Origin: an uncultured Prevotellaceae bacterium
GTDB lineage: Bacteria > Bacteroidota > Bacteroidia > Bacteroidales > Bacteroidaceae
Assembly: GCA_902786565.1 (NCBI GenBank)
Contig: CADACW010000028.1
Span: 1-40,742, forward strand
DNA length: 40,742 bases
Reading direction: 5' to 3'
Positions 16,518 through 25,300 of the stretch are shown here, piece by piece. Position numbers and translations under genes: made by a program. Within the stretch, counting starts at the first letter, position 1. Every line of letters begins with the position of its first letter. The notes below the pieces were generated by a model that was not told where the DNA came from, did no database searches, and saw only the letters and a program-made list of their open reading frames with translations.

Positions 16518-16548
16518 TTTGTGGTTTCAGCATTATTTCGTAACTTTG
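16518..16548 (+). promoter_or_regulatory. Promoter of the unknown protein/rpoN operon
   Basis: TTTG (16518-16521), 19-bp spacer, TAACTTTG (16541-16548). The start site near 16554 leaves a ~15-nt leader to ATG 16569 and excludes the longer reading frame starting at 16521, inside the promoter. Confidence 0.78.
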
Positions 16549-16568
16549 CACCATCAATACGGAATGAT

Positions 16569-17255
16569 ATGGCAAAGAATGCAGTATGGCAAGACGAATA
16601 CTGGCTGATGCTGATGCAGGCGTATCTGCAGAAGCCAGAGGGGGTGAAACCCCTCTATAGCCGCACGATGGTGGACTTGAGTCTGGAACTGCACATTGCG
16701 CCACAGGCTCTTCAGGCGCGTATGCTGCAGTTGGCCCACTTGGACAAACCCCGCATTGAGCGGCTGTGGCATACGTATGGCAACAACTCTAAGAAACTGG
16801 AGCGGGCGGTGCGGCTGCTGCGACAAATGAAAGGTTTTGGCGCCGCCACTGATTTCTACGACGGCGTGGAGGTGCAGGAGACCTTTGAGCGCGACTTCCG
16901 CCCCATCGTCAGCACGTCTGACGGTGATGGGCAGTCGATTGAGGAGCGGCTCACGCCCATGATGCTCATTATCATTCTGGACCTTTATTTCCAGCTTACG
17001 CCGTCTACAATGGTGGCCTCCACGCCCGAAGTGGAGCAGCTGGCCAAGTTGGTGCAGCTGAAGCCCGCCGAGGTGGTGCAGGTGCTGGAGACCTTCCAGT
17101 ACTGCGACCCCTACCTGAACCGTGGGGCCATAATCGTCACCCCTCTGCTGTCGGCCTGCCAGCAGGTGTGGCAGCGGTTGGGCAATCACGACCAAGAAGA
17201 GCTGAGTGCATACGCCAACGACCTGAAGGCATATTTCGCCTGGCGCAAAAATTGA
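16569..17255 (+). CDS. Unknown soluble protein upstream of rpoN
   Basis: 228 residues from ATG 16569, chosen because the promoter lies directly before it. I do not recognise a named domain. The protein is helical and acidic, without signal or membrane segments. It has a Trp/Tyr-rich start (WQDEYWLMLMQAYLQK), a central helical repeat-like region (IAPQALQARMLQLAHLDKP) and a second similar block (STPEVEQLAKLVQLKPAEVVQVLETFQYCDP); the two blocks suggest paired helix-turn-helix-like folds. It is the first gene of an operon with rpoN 30 bases downstream, so it may help sigma-54 function, but this rests on context only. Confidence 0.65.
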   Translation: MAKNAVWQDEYWLMLMQAYLQKPEGVKPLYSRTMVDLSLELHIAPQALQARMLQLAHLDKPRIERLWHTYGNNSKKLERAVRLLRQMKGFGAATDFYDGVEVQETFERDFRPIVSTSDGDGQSIEERLTPMMLIIILDLYFQLTPSTMVASTPEVEQLAKLVQLKPAEVVQVLETFQYCDPYLNRGAIIVTPLLSACQQVWQRLGNHDQEELSAYANDLKAYFAWRKN

Positions 17256-17285
17256 GGATGGAAGATTGAAGCAGGAAGATTGAAG

Positions 17286-18812
17286 ATGGCGCAGAGTCAG
17301 ATACAAGAACAGAAGCAGGAACAGAAACTGCAACAGAGCATTTCGCAGCAGCAGCTGTTGCAGGCACAACTCGTCGAACTGCCTCTCCAGCAGTTGGCGG
17401 AGCGTATCGACACCGAGATGCACGACAATCCCGCGCTGGAGACGCTGGGCGACGAGGATGGACTGGACTGGCACAGCGGCGACGCTGCCGACGAGACATC
17501 ACAGGATGAGGACTACGATGCTCAACGCGAGCGTGAGGAGCGCAGCGATGCCCTGGATGCCGCCCTTGAGAACATAGGCCGTGACGACGAAGACCTGCCC
17601 ATCTATCAGGGAGGGCGCTCCACCGCCGACGACAATGAGGAAATGGTCTATGGCGACACGCTCTCGTTCTACGACCAACTGCTGGAGCAGGTGGGCGAAC
17701 TTGACCTTGACGACCAGCAGCGCTACGTGATGGAATACCTCATCCGCTCGCTCGATGACGACGGTCTGTTGCGCGTCTCGCTCGATGCCATCGCCGACGA
17801 GTTGGCCATCTACCACGCCATCGACCTGACCGCCGACCAGTTGGAGACTCTGTTGCACCGTCTGCAGCAGTTAGACCCGCCGGGCATTGGCGCCCGCTCG
17901 CTGCAAGAGTGCCTGCTGCTCCAGATTGACCGTATGGCTCGGGAGCAGAGTGGCAAGGCGCAGGCATCGCCCACGCTTGTCAAGCTGATGCGTGAAGTCA
18001 TAGCCAACCATTTCGACGAGTTCACAAAGAAGCACTGGGACCGTATTCAGCAGTCCCTTGGGCTGAACAGCGTGCAGGCCGAGACCCTGATGGGCGAGTT
18101 GCGCCGGCTCAACCCCAAGCCCGGCGCCTCGATGGGCGAAGCCGTTGGGCGCTCGCTGCAGCAAATCACCCCAGACTTTATCGTCGACACGCAGGACGAT
18201 GGCACCGTCACGATGACCCTGAACAGCGGCGACCTGCCCCACTTGCAGGTGTCGCAGTCGTTTGCCGACCTGTTGAAGTCATACCAGTCGAACAAAGAGG
18301 GCCTGAGCCGACAGATGAAGGAGGCGCTGCTCTACACCAAGCAGAAGGTGGATGCCGCGCAGAGCTTCATCGACGCCATACAGTCGCGGCGGCGCACGCT
18401 CACGCTCACCATGAAGGCCATCATCCACCTGCAGCACCGCTTTTTCGAGGAGGGCGACGAGAGTCTTCTGCGCCCCATGATCCTGAAGGACGTGGCCGAG
18501 CAGACGGGGCTGGACCTGAGCACTATTTCGAGGGTGAGCAATGCCAAGTATGTGCAGACCCGCTGGGGCACCTTTCCCCTGAAGTTTTTCTTCAGCGACG
18601 GCTTTGTCACTGAGAGTGGCGAAGAGCTGTCCACACGTGAGATAAAGGCGGCGCTGCGCGAGATTATCGACACCGAAGACAAGCGCAAGCCCATGAGCGA
18701 CGATGCCCTGAGCGACGCCCTCAAGCAGAAGGGCTACCCTGTGGCGCGCCGCACCGTGGCCAAATATCGTGAGCAAATGGGGCTGCCGGTGGCCCGTCTG
18801 CGGCGGAATTGA
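17286..18812 (+). CDS. rpoN: RNA polymerase sigma-54 factor
   Basis: 508 residues. Region I is the Gln/Leu-rich start (QKLQQSISQQQLLQAQLVEL, ending at the HDNPALE motif), which contacts enhancer-binding ATPases. An acidic region II follows to about residue 120, then the core-binding domain (PPGIGARSLQECL, RLNPKPGASMGEAV), the HTH (LKDVAEQTGLDLSTISRVSN, with TRWGTFPLKFFFS) and the RpoN box ARRTVAKYRE at 487-496 that reads the -24 element. ATG 17286 is preferred over the in-frame TTG at 17280. A 15-bp duplicated GGAAGATTGAAG lies just before the start. A perfect -24/-12 site occurs elsewhere in this window, before the DnaJ-like gene. Confidence 0.96.
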   Translation: MAQSQIQEQKQEQKLQQSISQQQLLQAQLVELPLQQLAERIDTEMHDNPALETLGDEDGLDWHSGDAADETSQDEDYDAQREREERSDALDAALENIGRDDEDLPIYQGGRSTADDNEEMVYGDTLSFYDQLLEQVGELDLDDQQRYVMEYLIRSLDDDGLLRVSLDAIADELAIYHAIDLTADQLETLLHRLQQLDPPGIGARSLQECLLLQIDRMAREQSGKAQASPTLVKLMREVIANHFDEFTKKHWDRIQQSLGLNSVQAETLMGELRRLNPKPGASMGEAVGRSLQQITPDFIVDTQDDGTVTMTLNSGDLPHLQVSQSFADLLKSYQSNKEGLSRQMKEALLYTKQKVDAAQSFIDAIQSRRRTLTLTMKAIIHLQHRFFEEGDESLLRPMILKDVAEQTGLDLSTISRVSNAKYVQTRWGTFPLKFFFSDGFVTESGEELSTREIKAALREIIDTEDKRKPMSDDALSDALKQKGYPVARRTVAKYREQMGLPVARLRRN

Positions 18813-18840
18813 GAATCAGAACAAAAGTCTATATATCAAG

Positions 18841-19461
18841 GTGAGCCGACAAAAGAACATCATCTATGCAGCACGGTTAGTGAGCCTCGTTTTCACCCCG
18901 TTCTATCTGCCCCTGGTAGGTCTGATAGCCCTGTTCACTTTCAGCTATCTGAACCTCCTGCCGGTGGCCTATAGGCTTCTGGTGCTGGCCATGGTCTATT
19001 TCTTCACCATCCTGCTGCCCACCTTCCTCATCCACCTTTACCGCCGCACGCAGGGGTGGACGCTGCTGGAACTGGGGCAGAAGCGGCGGCGCATGGGCCC
19101 CTACATCATCAGCATCCTTTGCTATGTGGTGTGTGTGTGGACGTTGCAGCGTCTGCACATCTACCATTTCGTTTCGAGCATTGTGTTTGCCGCCCTCCTC
19201 GTCCAGGTGATTTGCGCCATCATCAACATCTGGTGGAAAATATCTACCCACACGGCGGCCATCGGCGGCGTGGCGGGCGCCCTGTTCGTCTTTGCCGAGA
19301 TTTTCGGGTTCAACCCCGTGTGGTGGCTGTGCCTGGTGCTCATCCTGGCCGGCATCCTCGGCACTGCCCGCATGATGCTGCGCCAGCATTCGCTGTCCCA
19401 GGTGGTGGCGGGCTTCCTTATAGGCTTTGTGTGTGCTGCCGCTGGTATCGTGCTGTTCTGA
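18841..19461 (+). CDS. PAP2-family-like integral membrane protein
   Basis: 206 residues from GTG 18841, 28 bases after the rpoN stop. About six hydrophobic segments span the chain. Degenerate phosphatidic-acid-phosphatase motifs are visible: KRRRMGPY in place of motif 1, STHTAAIGG for motif 2 (the His kept), and ARMMLRQHSLSQVVAGFLIG for motif 3 (His kept, the usual Asp replaced by Gln). Family members dephosphorylate lipid phosphates such as undecaprenyl pyrophosphate; the altered motif 3 leaves activity open. A GTG in another context at 18769 would overlap rpoN and is less likely. Probably read as part of the rpoN operon. Confidence 0.72.
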   Translation: MSRQKNIIYAARLVSLVFTPFYLPLVGLIALFTFSYLNLLPVAYRLLVLAMVYFFTILLPTFLIHLYRRTQGWTLLELGQKRRRMGPYIISILCYVVCVWTLQRLHIYHFVSSIVFAALLVQVICAIINIWWKISTHTAAIGGVAGALFVFAEIFGFNPVWWLCLVLILAGILGTARMMLRQHSLSQVVAGFLIGFVCAAAGIVLF

Positions 19462-19502
19462 CCAAATTATTAATATAAAGCATAAAATAATAGTTTAGAA
19501 TT

Positions 19503-22358
19503 ATGATGACACGTCTATCCACACTGTTGACAACGGGCTTCTCCGCTCTGCTGCTGACTGCCGCAATGGCCGTGCAGGCACAGAATGCCCCCCTGCCGCA
19601 GGACCCTGCCGTGCGCAAGGGTAAACTGAAGAACGGACTTACCTATTACATCCGTCACAACGCCAAGGAGCCGGGACTGGCCGACTTCTACATTGCCCAG
19701 CGCGTGGGCAGCATCCAAGAGGAGCCGCGCCAGCGCGGGCTGGCCCACTTCCTGGAGCACATGGCCTTCAACGGCACCAAGAATTTCCCCGGCAAGGGCA
19801 AGCGCATGGGCATTGTGCCCTGGTGCGAGACCATCGGCGTGAAGTTCGGCGCCAACCTCAATGCCTACACCTCTATAGACCAGACCGTCTACCACATCGG
19901 CTCCGCCCCGCTGAAGCGCGAGGGCATCGTCGACTCCTGCCTGCTGGTGCTCCACGACTGGAGCCACTATCTGCTCTTGGAGGATGCCGAGATAGACAAA
20001 GAGCGCGGCGTCATCCACGAGGAGTGGCGCACCCGGCGTGCCGGACGTGCCGTGCAGCGACTGATGGAGGAGGCTATGCCGAAGGTCTACAAGGGCACCA
20101 AATATGAAGACTGCATGCCCATAGGGTCGATGGACATCGTCGACAACTTCCCCTATCAGGACCTGCGCGACTATTATAATAAGTGGTATCGCCCCGACCT
20201 GCAGGCCGTCATTGTTGTGGGCGATGTCGATGTGGACAAGGTAGAGAAGAAAATCAAGAAGCTCTTCTCGCCCATCCCCATGCCCAAGAACGCGGCCAAG
20301 CGCATCGACTATCCCGTGAACGACAATGACTCGATGATTGTCTGCATTGAGAAGGACAAGGAGCAGCCCATCGTGCTCTGCCACCTCTATATGAAGCGCC
20401 CGGCCACGCCCGACTCTGAGAAGAACAGCGAGGCCTATCTGCGCGGTGACTATGTGGATGGCCTTGTGGCCACGATGCTCAACAGCCGCCTGAACGAGCT
20501 GAAGCAGCAGGCCGTGCCGCCCTTCCAGAGCAGCACTGGCCGCGCCAGCGACTTCTTCCTCAGCCGCACCAAAGAGGCCTTCTCGCTCTCCATCAGCTGC
20601 AAGCAGGAGAATATCCTGGGTGGCATCATCTCGGCTGTGGCTGCCTGCGAGCAGGCCCGCCAGCAGGGCTTCACCCCGGAGGAACTGGCCCGCGCCAAAT
20701 CGCAGAAACTGAATCATGACGAGCGCAAGTGGAACGAGCGCAACGACCGCATCAACTCGAAGCTCGTCAGCCTCTGCGTCCAGAATTTCCTTACCTCCGA
20801 ACCGCTCATCAGCATCGACAAGCAGTGGGAGCTGACCCAGAAATTCGACCGCGAGGTGACCCTCGACGAGGTGAACCAGGCCACCCGTGACCTTATCACC
20901 GACCGTAATCAGGTGGTCATCATGTACGCCCCCGACAAGGAGACGGTGAAGCTGCCCAGCGAGCAGCAGATTGAAGACGTCATCCTGGCCACCCAGCGCC
21001 AGCAGTACGCCGCCCACACCGAGGAGGCCGTCGACGGCCGGCTCTTTGCCGACGGCCAGATGCCTGTGGCAGGCACCATTGTCAGCGAGAAGCCCTGGAA
21101 GCATGGCTACACCGAGCTGACACTGAGCAACGGCATGAAGGTGTATGTGCGCCAGACCGACTTCAGCCAGAACACCGTTCAGCTTGCACTGAAGGCCGAT
21201 GGCGGCACCAGCGTCTACGGGCTTGACGACCTGCCCCACTTCGGCATCATCGCCAGTGCCGTCACCGAGGGCGGCGTGGGCCAGTGGGATGCCACCACGC
21301 TGCGCAAGAAACTGACCGGCAAGAGCGTCCGCGTGCAGACCTCCGTTGGCAGCCGCCAGCAGACCATCAGCGGCGGTGCCTCGCTGAAGGATGCCGAGAC
21401 CATGTTCCAGCTGGCCTACCTCTACTTCACACAGCCGCGCCGCGACACTGTGGCTTGGCAGGGATTCGTGAACCGCAACTACTCGTTCCTGAACAACCGC
21501 AACGCCTCGCCCCGTGTGGACTATAACGACTCTATCTCGGCCATCCTCTACGACCATCATCCTCGCACCACGCCGATGACCCAAGAGCGCCTGTCGAAGG
21601 CCAACTATGACCGCATCCTGCAGATATACCGCAATGCCTTCAGCGATGCCTCGCAGTTCCGTGCCACCATCATCGGCAACATGAGCCTCGACCAGCTGCG
21701 CCCGCTCATCACCAAATATCTGGCCAGCCTGCCCTCTCACCCCTCGTCTCTCACCCCTGACCCATATAAGGTGAACGAGCAGAACCTGCCCCAGTTCAAG
21801 AAGCAGGACATCACCCGCACCTTCAGCAAGAAGATGGCCACGCCGCTGGCCAATGTCAGCATCTTCTATGCCGCCAATGTGGACTTCACACCAAAGAACG
21901 ACCTCATTCTCGACGTGCTCAAGCGCACGCTCTCCATCGCCTATACCGACTCTGTACGCGAGGAGAAGGGTGGCACCTACGGCGTCTCTGTGGAGTTCGA
22001 CCTTGACAAGTCCGACACGCCTGACGCCACTCTGCGCATCAGCTACAATGCCGACCCCAGCCGCTACGAGGAGCTCAACCCCATTGTCTATGGCCAGCTG
22101 AAGACCATCGCCGACAAGGGCCCGGAGCCCACGTCGCTGGCCAAGGTCAAGGAGTATCTGGTGAAGCAGTACGACCAGGTGGCTATCACCAACGACTACT
22201 GGAACTACATCATCTGGCACGAACTGGACGACGAGGCCGACTTCGACAAGGACTACAAGGAGTTGGTGCGTGGCATCACCGCTCAGGACATACAGAAAAT
22301 AGCCCAACTGCTGTTGCAGTCAGGCTATAGGATTGAGGTCACGATGCTCTCGGAGTAG
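19503..22358 (+). CDS. Exported M16-family zinc metallopeptidase
   Basis: 951 residues. Signal peptide about 1-27 (hydrophobic, ending AVQAQ). The first M16 domain carries the inverted zinc motif H82-F-L-E85-H86 with the downstream Glu in ERGVIHEEW. The C-terminal half repeats the fold without the metal site (ADGGTSVYGLDDLPHFGIIAS), as in pitrilysin-type two-domain peptidases, and contains the R/Y substrate-clamp region (RVREEKGGTYGVS-like, read SVREEKGGTYGVS). It would degrade peptides in the periplasm. ATG 19503 and 19506 are both possible. Its stop codon directly abuts the stop of the convergent BspA-like gene with no base between them. Confidence 0.92.
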   Translation: MMTRLSTLLTTGFSALLLTAAMAVQAQNAPLPQDPAVRKGKLKNGLTYYIRHNAKEPGLADFYIAQRVGSIQEEPRQRGLAHFLEHMAFNGTKNFPGKGKRMGIVPWCETIGVKFGANLNAYTSIDQTVYHIGSAPLKREGIVDSCLLVLHDWSHYLLLEDAEIDKERGVIHEEWRTRRAGRAVQRLMEEAMPKVYKGTKYEDCMPIGSMDIVDNFPYQDLRDYYNKWYRPDLQAVIVVGDVDVDKVEKKIKKLFSPIPMPKNAAKRIDYPVNDNDSMIVCIEKDKEQPIVLCHLYMKRPATPDSEKNSEAYLRGDYVDGLVATMLNSRLNELKQQAVPPFQSSTGRASDFFLSRTKEAFSLSISCKQENILGGIISAVAACEQARQQGFTPEELARAKSQKLNHDERKWNERNDRINSKLVSLCVQNFLTSEPLISIDKQWELTQKFDREVTLDEVNQATRDLITDRNQVVIMYAPDKETVKLPSEQQIEDVILATQRQQYAAHTEEAVDGRLFADGQMPVAGTIVSEKPWKHGYTELTLSNGMKVYVRQTDFSQNTVQLALKADGGTSVYGLDDLPHFGIIASAVTEGGVGQWDATTLRKKLTGKSVRVQTSVGSRQQTISGGASLKDAETMFQLAYLYFTQPRRDTVAWQGFVNRNYSFLNNRNASPRVDYNDSISAILYDHHPRTTPMTQERLSKANYDRILQIYRNAFSDASQFRATIIGNMSLDQLRPLITKYLASLPSHPSSLTPDPYKVNEQNLPQFKKQDITRTFSKKMATPLANVSIFYAANVDFTPKNDLILDVLKRTLSIAYTDSVREEKGGTYGVSVEFDLDKSDTPDATLRISYNADPSRYEELNPIVYGQLKTIADKGPEPTSLAKVKEYLVKQYDQVAITNDYWNYIIWHELDDEADFDKDYKELVRGITAQDIQKIAQLLLQSGYRIEVTMLSE

Positions 22359-25253
22359 TTATCTCCCCGCCATAATGGAGAGGACGGTCGATATGTCGGC
22401 CACATCCACTTTCTGGTCGCAGTTTACGTCGGCAGCACTTGGATTAGTGTTGCCGACGTTTCCTGCCATCACACTGAGGATGGTGGCAATGTCGGCCACA
22501 TCGACCAAGCCGTCGCCGTTCACATCGCCGGCCGGCATCTCAACGATGTTGAAGAAGTCCTGCCACACAAATGCCGACTTGTAGGCCTCGGCGGTTCCTT
22601 GGGGTATGTGGAGCTGGCATGTCTGCTTGTTCGTGTTGGCAAACACGTTGTAGGACAGGCATGTCGGCGGCACTTGGCTGTAGCTGTAGATGTTGGCGAT
22701 GGAGTCGCAAGCCCTGAACTCGTTTGCGTGGAGTTCCGACACCATACTGCCTATCGATGCCCTCTTGATGGTGCGGATGTCGCGGAAGATGTCGCGTCCG
22801 CTCTCATAGTTGCGGCCCAGATGGGCGGTCTCTATGGGGCAGTCGGCGAAGATGGTGTAGCCTCCCCAGTCCCAAATCTTCAACGGATTGGCACCGTCGG
22901 CGAAGGTGGCCTTCTTCAGGCCTGCGTAGCGGAAGCACCATTCGCCGATGGAGTCCACGCTGGCGGGGATGGTAATCTCAGCGAGGTGTTTGCAGTTGTA
23001 GAAGGCATTGCCCTTGATGATTTTTGTGTTCTCCGACAGGGTGGCACTCTTGAGCCACTTGCAATTGAGGAAGGCATTAGCACCGATGGAGGTGACGCTG
23101 GCGGGCATGGTGATGGTCTGCAGGGTGTCGCAGTTGTGGAAAGCATCGTCGCCAATGGCGGTGATGTTCTTTCCCAAGGAGACGGTTAGCAGCTTGTTGC
23201 AGTCCTGGAACTCGCCCGTCTGCAACTCCCACACGTTGTCGCTCACCGTGGCCTGCCTGAGTTCGGGAAGTCCACGGAAGGGTGCAAGCCCGCTCTCGTA
23301 GTTACGACCCAGGTGAGCCGTTTCTATGGGGCAGTCGGCGAAGATGGTGTAGCCTCCCCAGTCCCAGATCTTCAAGGGATTGTCACCGTTGGCGAAGGTG
23401 GCCTTCTTCAGTCCGGCATAGCGGAAGCACCATTCTCCGATGGAGTCGACGCTGGCGGGAATGGTAATCTCGGCGAGGTTGTTGCAGTTGTAGAAGGCAT
23501 TGCCCTTGATGATTTTTGTGTTCTCTGACAGGGTGGCACTCTTGAGCCACTTGCAGTTGGTGAAGGCATTGGCGCCGATGGAGGTGACGCTGGCGGGCAT
23601 GGTGATGGTCTGCAGGGTGTCGCAGTTGTGGAAAGCATCGTCGCCAATGGCGGTGATGTTCTTTCCCAATGAGACGGTCAGCAGCTTGGCGCAGTCCTGG
23701 AACTCGCCCTTCTGCAACTCCCACACGTTGTCGCTCACCGTGGCCTGCCTGAGTTCGGGAAGTCCACGGAAGGGGGCACGCCCGCTCTCGTAGTTACGGC
23801 CCAGATGGGCGGTCTCTATGGGGCAGTCGGCGAAGATGGTGTAGCCTCCCCAGTCCCAGATCTTCAGGGGATTGTCGCCGTTGGCGAAGGTGGCCTTCTT
23901 CAGGCCTGCGTAGCGGAAGCACCATTCTCCGATGGAGTCGACGCTGGCGGGGATGGTGATTTCGGCGAGGCTGTAGCAGTTGTAGAAGGCATTGCCCTTG
24001 ATGATTTTTGTGTTCTCCGACAGGGTGGCACTCTTGAGCCACTTGCAGTTGGTGAAGGCATTGGTGCCGATGGAGGTGACGCTGGCTGGCATGGTGATGG
24101 TCTGCAGGGTGTCGCAGTTGTGGAAAGCATCGTCGCCAATGGCGGTGATGTTCTTTCCCAATGAGACGTTCAGCAGCTTGGCGCAGTCCTGGAACTCGCC
24201 CGTCTGCAGCTCCCACACGTTGTCGCTCACCGTGGCCTGCCTGAGTTCGGGAAGTCTACGGAAGGGGGCACGCCCGCTCTCGTAGTTACGGCCCAGATGG
24301 GCGGTCTCTATGGGGCAGTCGGCGAAGATGGTGTAGCCTCCCCAGTCCCAAATCTTCAGCGTGTTGTCGCCGTTGGCGAAGGTGGCTTTCTTCAGTCCGG
24401 CGTAGCGGAAGCACCATTCTCCGATGGAGTCGACGCTGGCGGGAATGGTAATCTCGGCGAGGCTGTAGCAGTTGTAGAAGGCAAAGCCCTTGATAATCTT
24501 CGTGTTCTCCGACAGGGTGGCACTCTTGAGCCACTTGCAATTGCGGAAGGCATTGGTGCCGATGGAGGTGACGCTGGTGGGCATGGTGATGGTCTGCATG
24601 GTGTCGCAGTTGTGGAAAGCATCGTCGCCAATGGCGGTGATGTTCTTTCCCAATGAGACGTTCAGCAGTTTGGCGCAGTCCTGGAACTCGCCCGTCTGCA
24701 GCTCGCTCACATTGTCGCTCACCGTGGCCTGCCGGAGTTCGGGCAGGGCGCGGAAGGGGGCACGCCCGCTCTCGTAGTTACGGCCCAGATGGGCGGTTTC
24801 TATGGGGCAGTCAGCGAAGATGGTGTAGCCACCCCAGTCCCAAATCTTCAGCGTGTTGTCGCCGTTGGCGAAGGTGGCCTTCTTCAGTCCGGCATGGCGG
24901 AAACACCATTCGCCGATGGTGTCGACGCTGGCGGGGATGGTGATTTCTGCCAGGTGGTTGCAGCCATAGAAAGCATTTCCTGAAATGGTCTTCACATTGT
25001 TGCCGATGATGACAGAGGTGACGTCGGTGTTGTCCTGAAATGTGGAGGCCATGATGCCCGTCACAGGCTTGCCGTCCACCACGTCGGGTATGACGATGTT
25101 GCCGCTGTAGTGCAGGCGCTGGTGGTTCTTGTCAGTCCAGTAGGTGACCCACTTGGTTCCGTCGGGCATATCAGCATAAATCAGCTGATTGCCTTGCGCC
25201 GACGCAGACATGGCCGCGAGCGCAATAGCGAAAGTCATTAGCAGTTTTCTCAT
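22359..25253 (-). CDS. BspA-type leucine-rich-repeat surface protein with C-terminal dockerin-like module
   Basis: 964 residues from ATG 25253, where a signal peptide follows (RKLLMTFAIALAAMSASAQG); the frame is open 14 codons further but without a signal. The body is LRR_5/BspA-type repeat (ITIPASVDSIGEWCFRYAG; ITAIGDDAFHNCDTLQTI). Four complete 164-residue blocks and part of a fifth are nearly identical in protein and DNA. The final ~55 residues hold two dockerin-like halves (GDVNGDGLVDVADIATILS and ADVNCDQKVDVADISTVLS). BspA relatives bind host proteins or other bacteria; here adhesion is inferred. The two dockerin halves closely resemble those of the GH128-like protein, so they may share a partner or a sorting route. 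A weak -7-like element (25293-25300) lies upstream. Confidence 0.9.
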   Translation of the reverse strand: MRKLLMTFAIALAAMSASAQGNQLIYADMPDGTKWVTYWTDKNHQRLHYSGNIVIPDVVDGKPVTGIMASTFQDNTDVTSVIIGNNVKTISGNAFYGCNHLAEITIPASVDTIGEWCFRHAGLKKATFANGDNTLKIWDWGGYTIFADCPIETAHLGRNYESGRAPFRALPELRQATVSDNVSELQTGEFQDCAKLLNVSLGKNITAIGDDAFHNCDTMQTITMPTSVTSIGTNAFRNCKWLKSATLSENTKIIKGFAFYNCYSLAEITIPASVDSIGEWCFRYAGLKKATFANGDNTLKIWDWGGYTIFADCPIETAHLGRNYESGRAPFRRLPELRQATVSDNVWELQTGEFQDCAKLLNVSLGKNITAIGDDAFHNCDTLQTITMPASVTSIGTNAFTNCKWLKSATLSENTKIIKGNAFYNCYSLAEITIPASVDSIGEWCFRYAGLKKATFANGDNPLKIWDWGGYTIFADCPIETAHLGRNYESGRAPFRGLPELRQATVSDNVWELQKGEFQDCAKLLTVSLGKNITAIGDDAFHNCDTLQTITMPASVTSIGANAFTNCKWLKSATLSENTKIIKGNAFYNCNNLAEITIPASVDSIGEWCFRYAGLKKATFANGDNPLKIWDWGGYTIFADCPIETAHLGRNYESGLAPFRGLPELRQATVSDNVWELQTGEFQDCNKLLTVSLGKNITAIGDDAFHNCDTLQTITMPASVTSIGANAFLNCKWLKSATLSENTKIIKGNAFYNCKHLAEITIPASVDSIGEWCFRYAGLKKATFADGANPLKIWDWGGYTIFADCPIETAHLGRNYESGRDIFRDIRTIKRASIGSMVSELHANEFRACDSIANIYSYSQVPPTCLSYNVFANTNKQTCQLHIPQGTAEAYKSAFVWQDFFNIVEMPAGDVNGDGLVDVADIATILSVMAGNVGNTNPSAADVNCDQKVDVADISTVLSIMAGR
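22799..25010. repeat. Five nearly identical 492-bp tandem units inside the BspA-like gene
   Basis: The same anchor sequence (CGCTCTC then TAGTT) recurs at 22799, 23291, 23783, 24275 and 24767, always 492 bp apart. The units differ at a scatter of positions only, many of them synonymous, so they were recently duplicated or are kept alike by gene conversion. 492 is divisible by 3, so gain or loss of a unit keeps the frame. Confidence 0.9.
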
Positions 25254-25300
25254 AGTCTTGATTGGTTTTAGAGGTTGGTAATAGGTGAATTGCAAATATG

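Noticed and set aside
19515-22307. 930-codon open frame on the minus strand opposite the M16 peptidase
   Set aside because: It is a codon-bias shadow of a GC-rich gene: the translation is low-complexity (L/V/G/A/H/Q-rich) and matches no family, while the + strand has intact peptidase motifs.
22916-24631. Series of 79-codon frames every 492 bp on the minus strand, and similar + frames
   Set aside because: They are alternate-frame shadows of the repeated BspA-like units; their regular spacing only mirrors the repeat.
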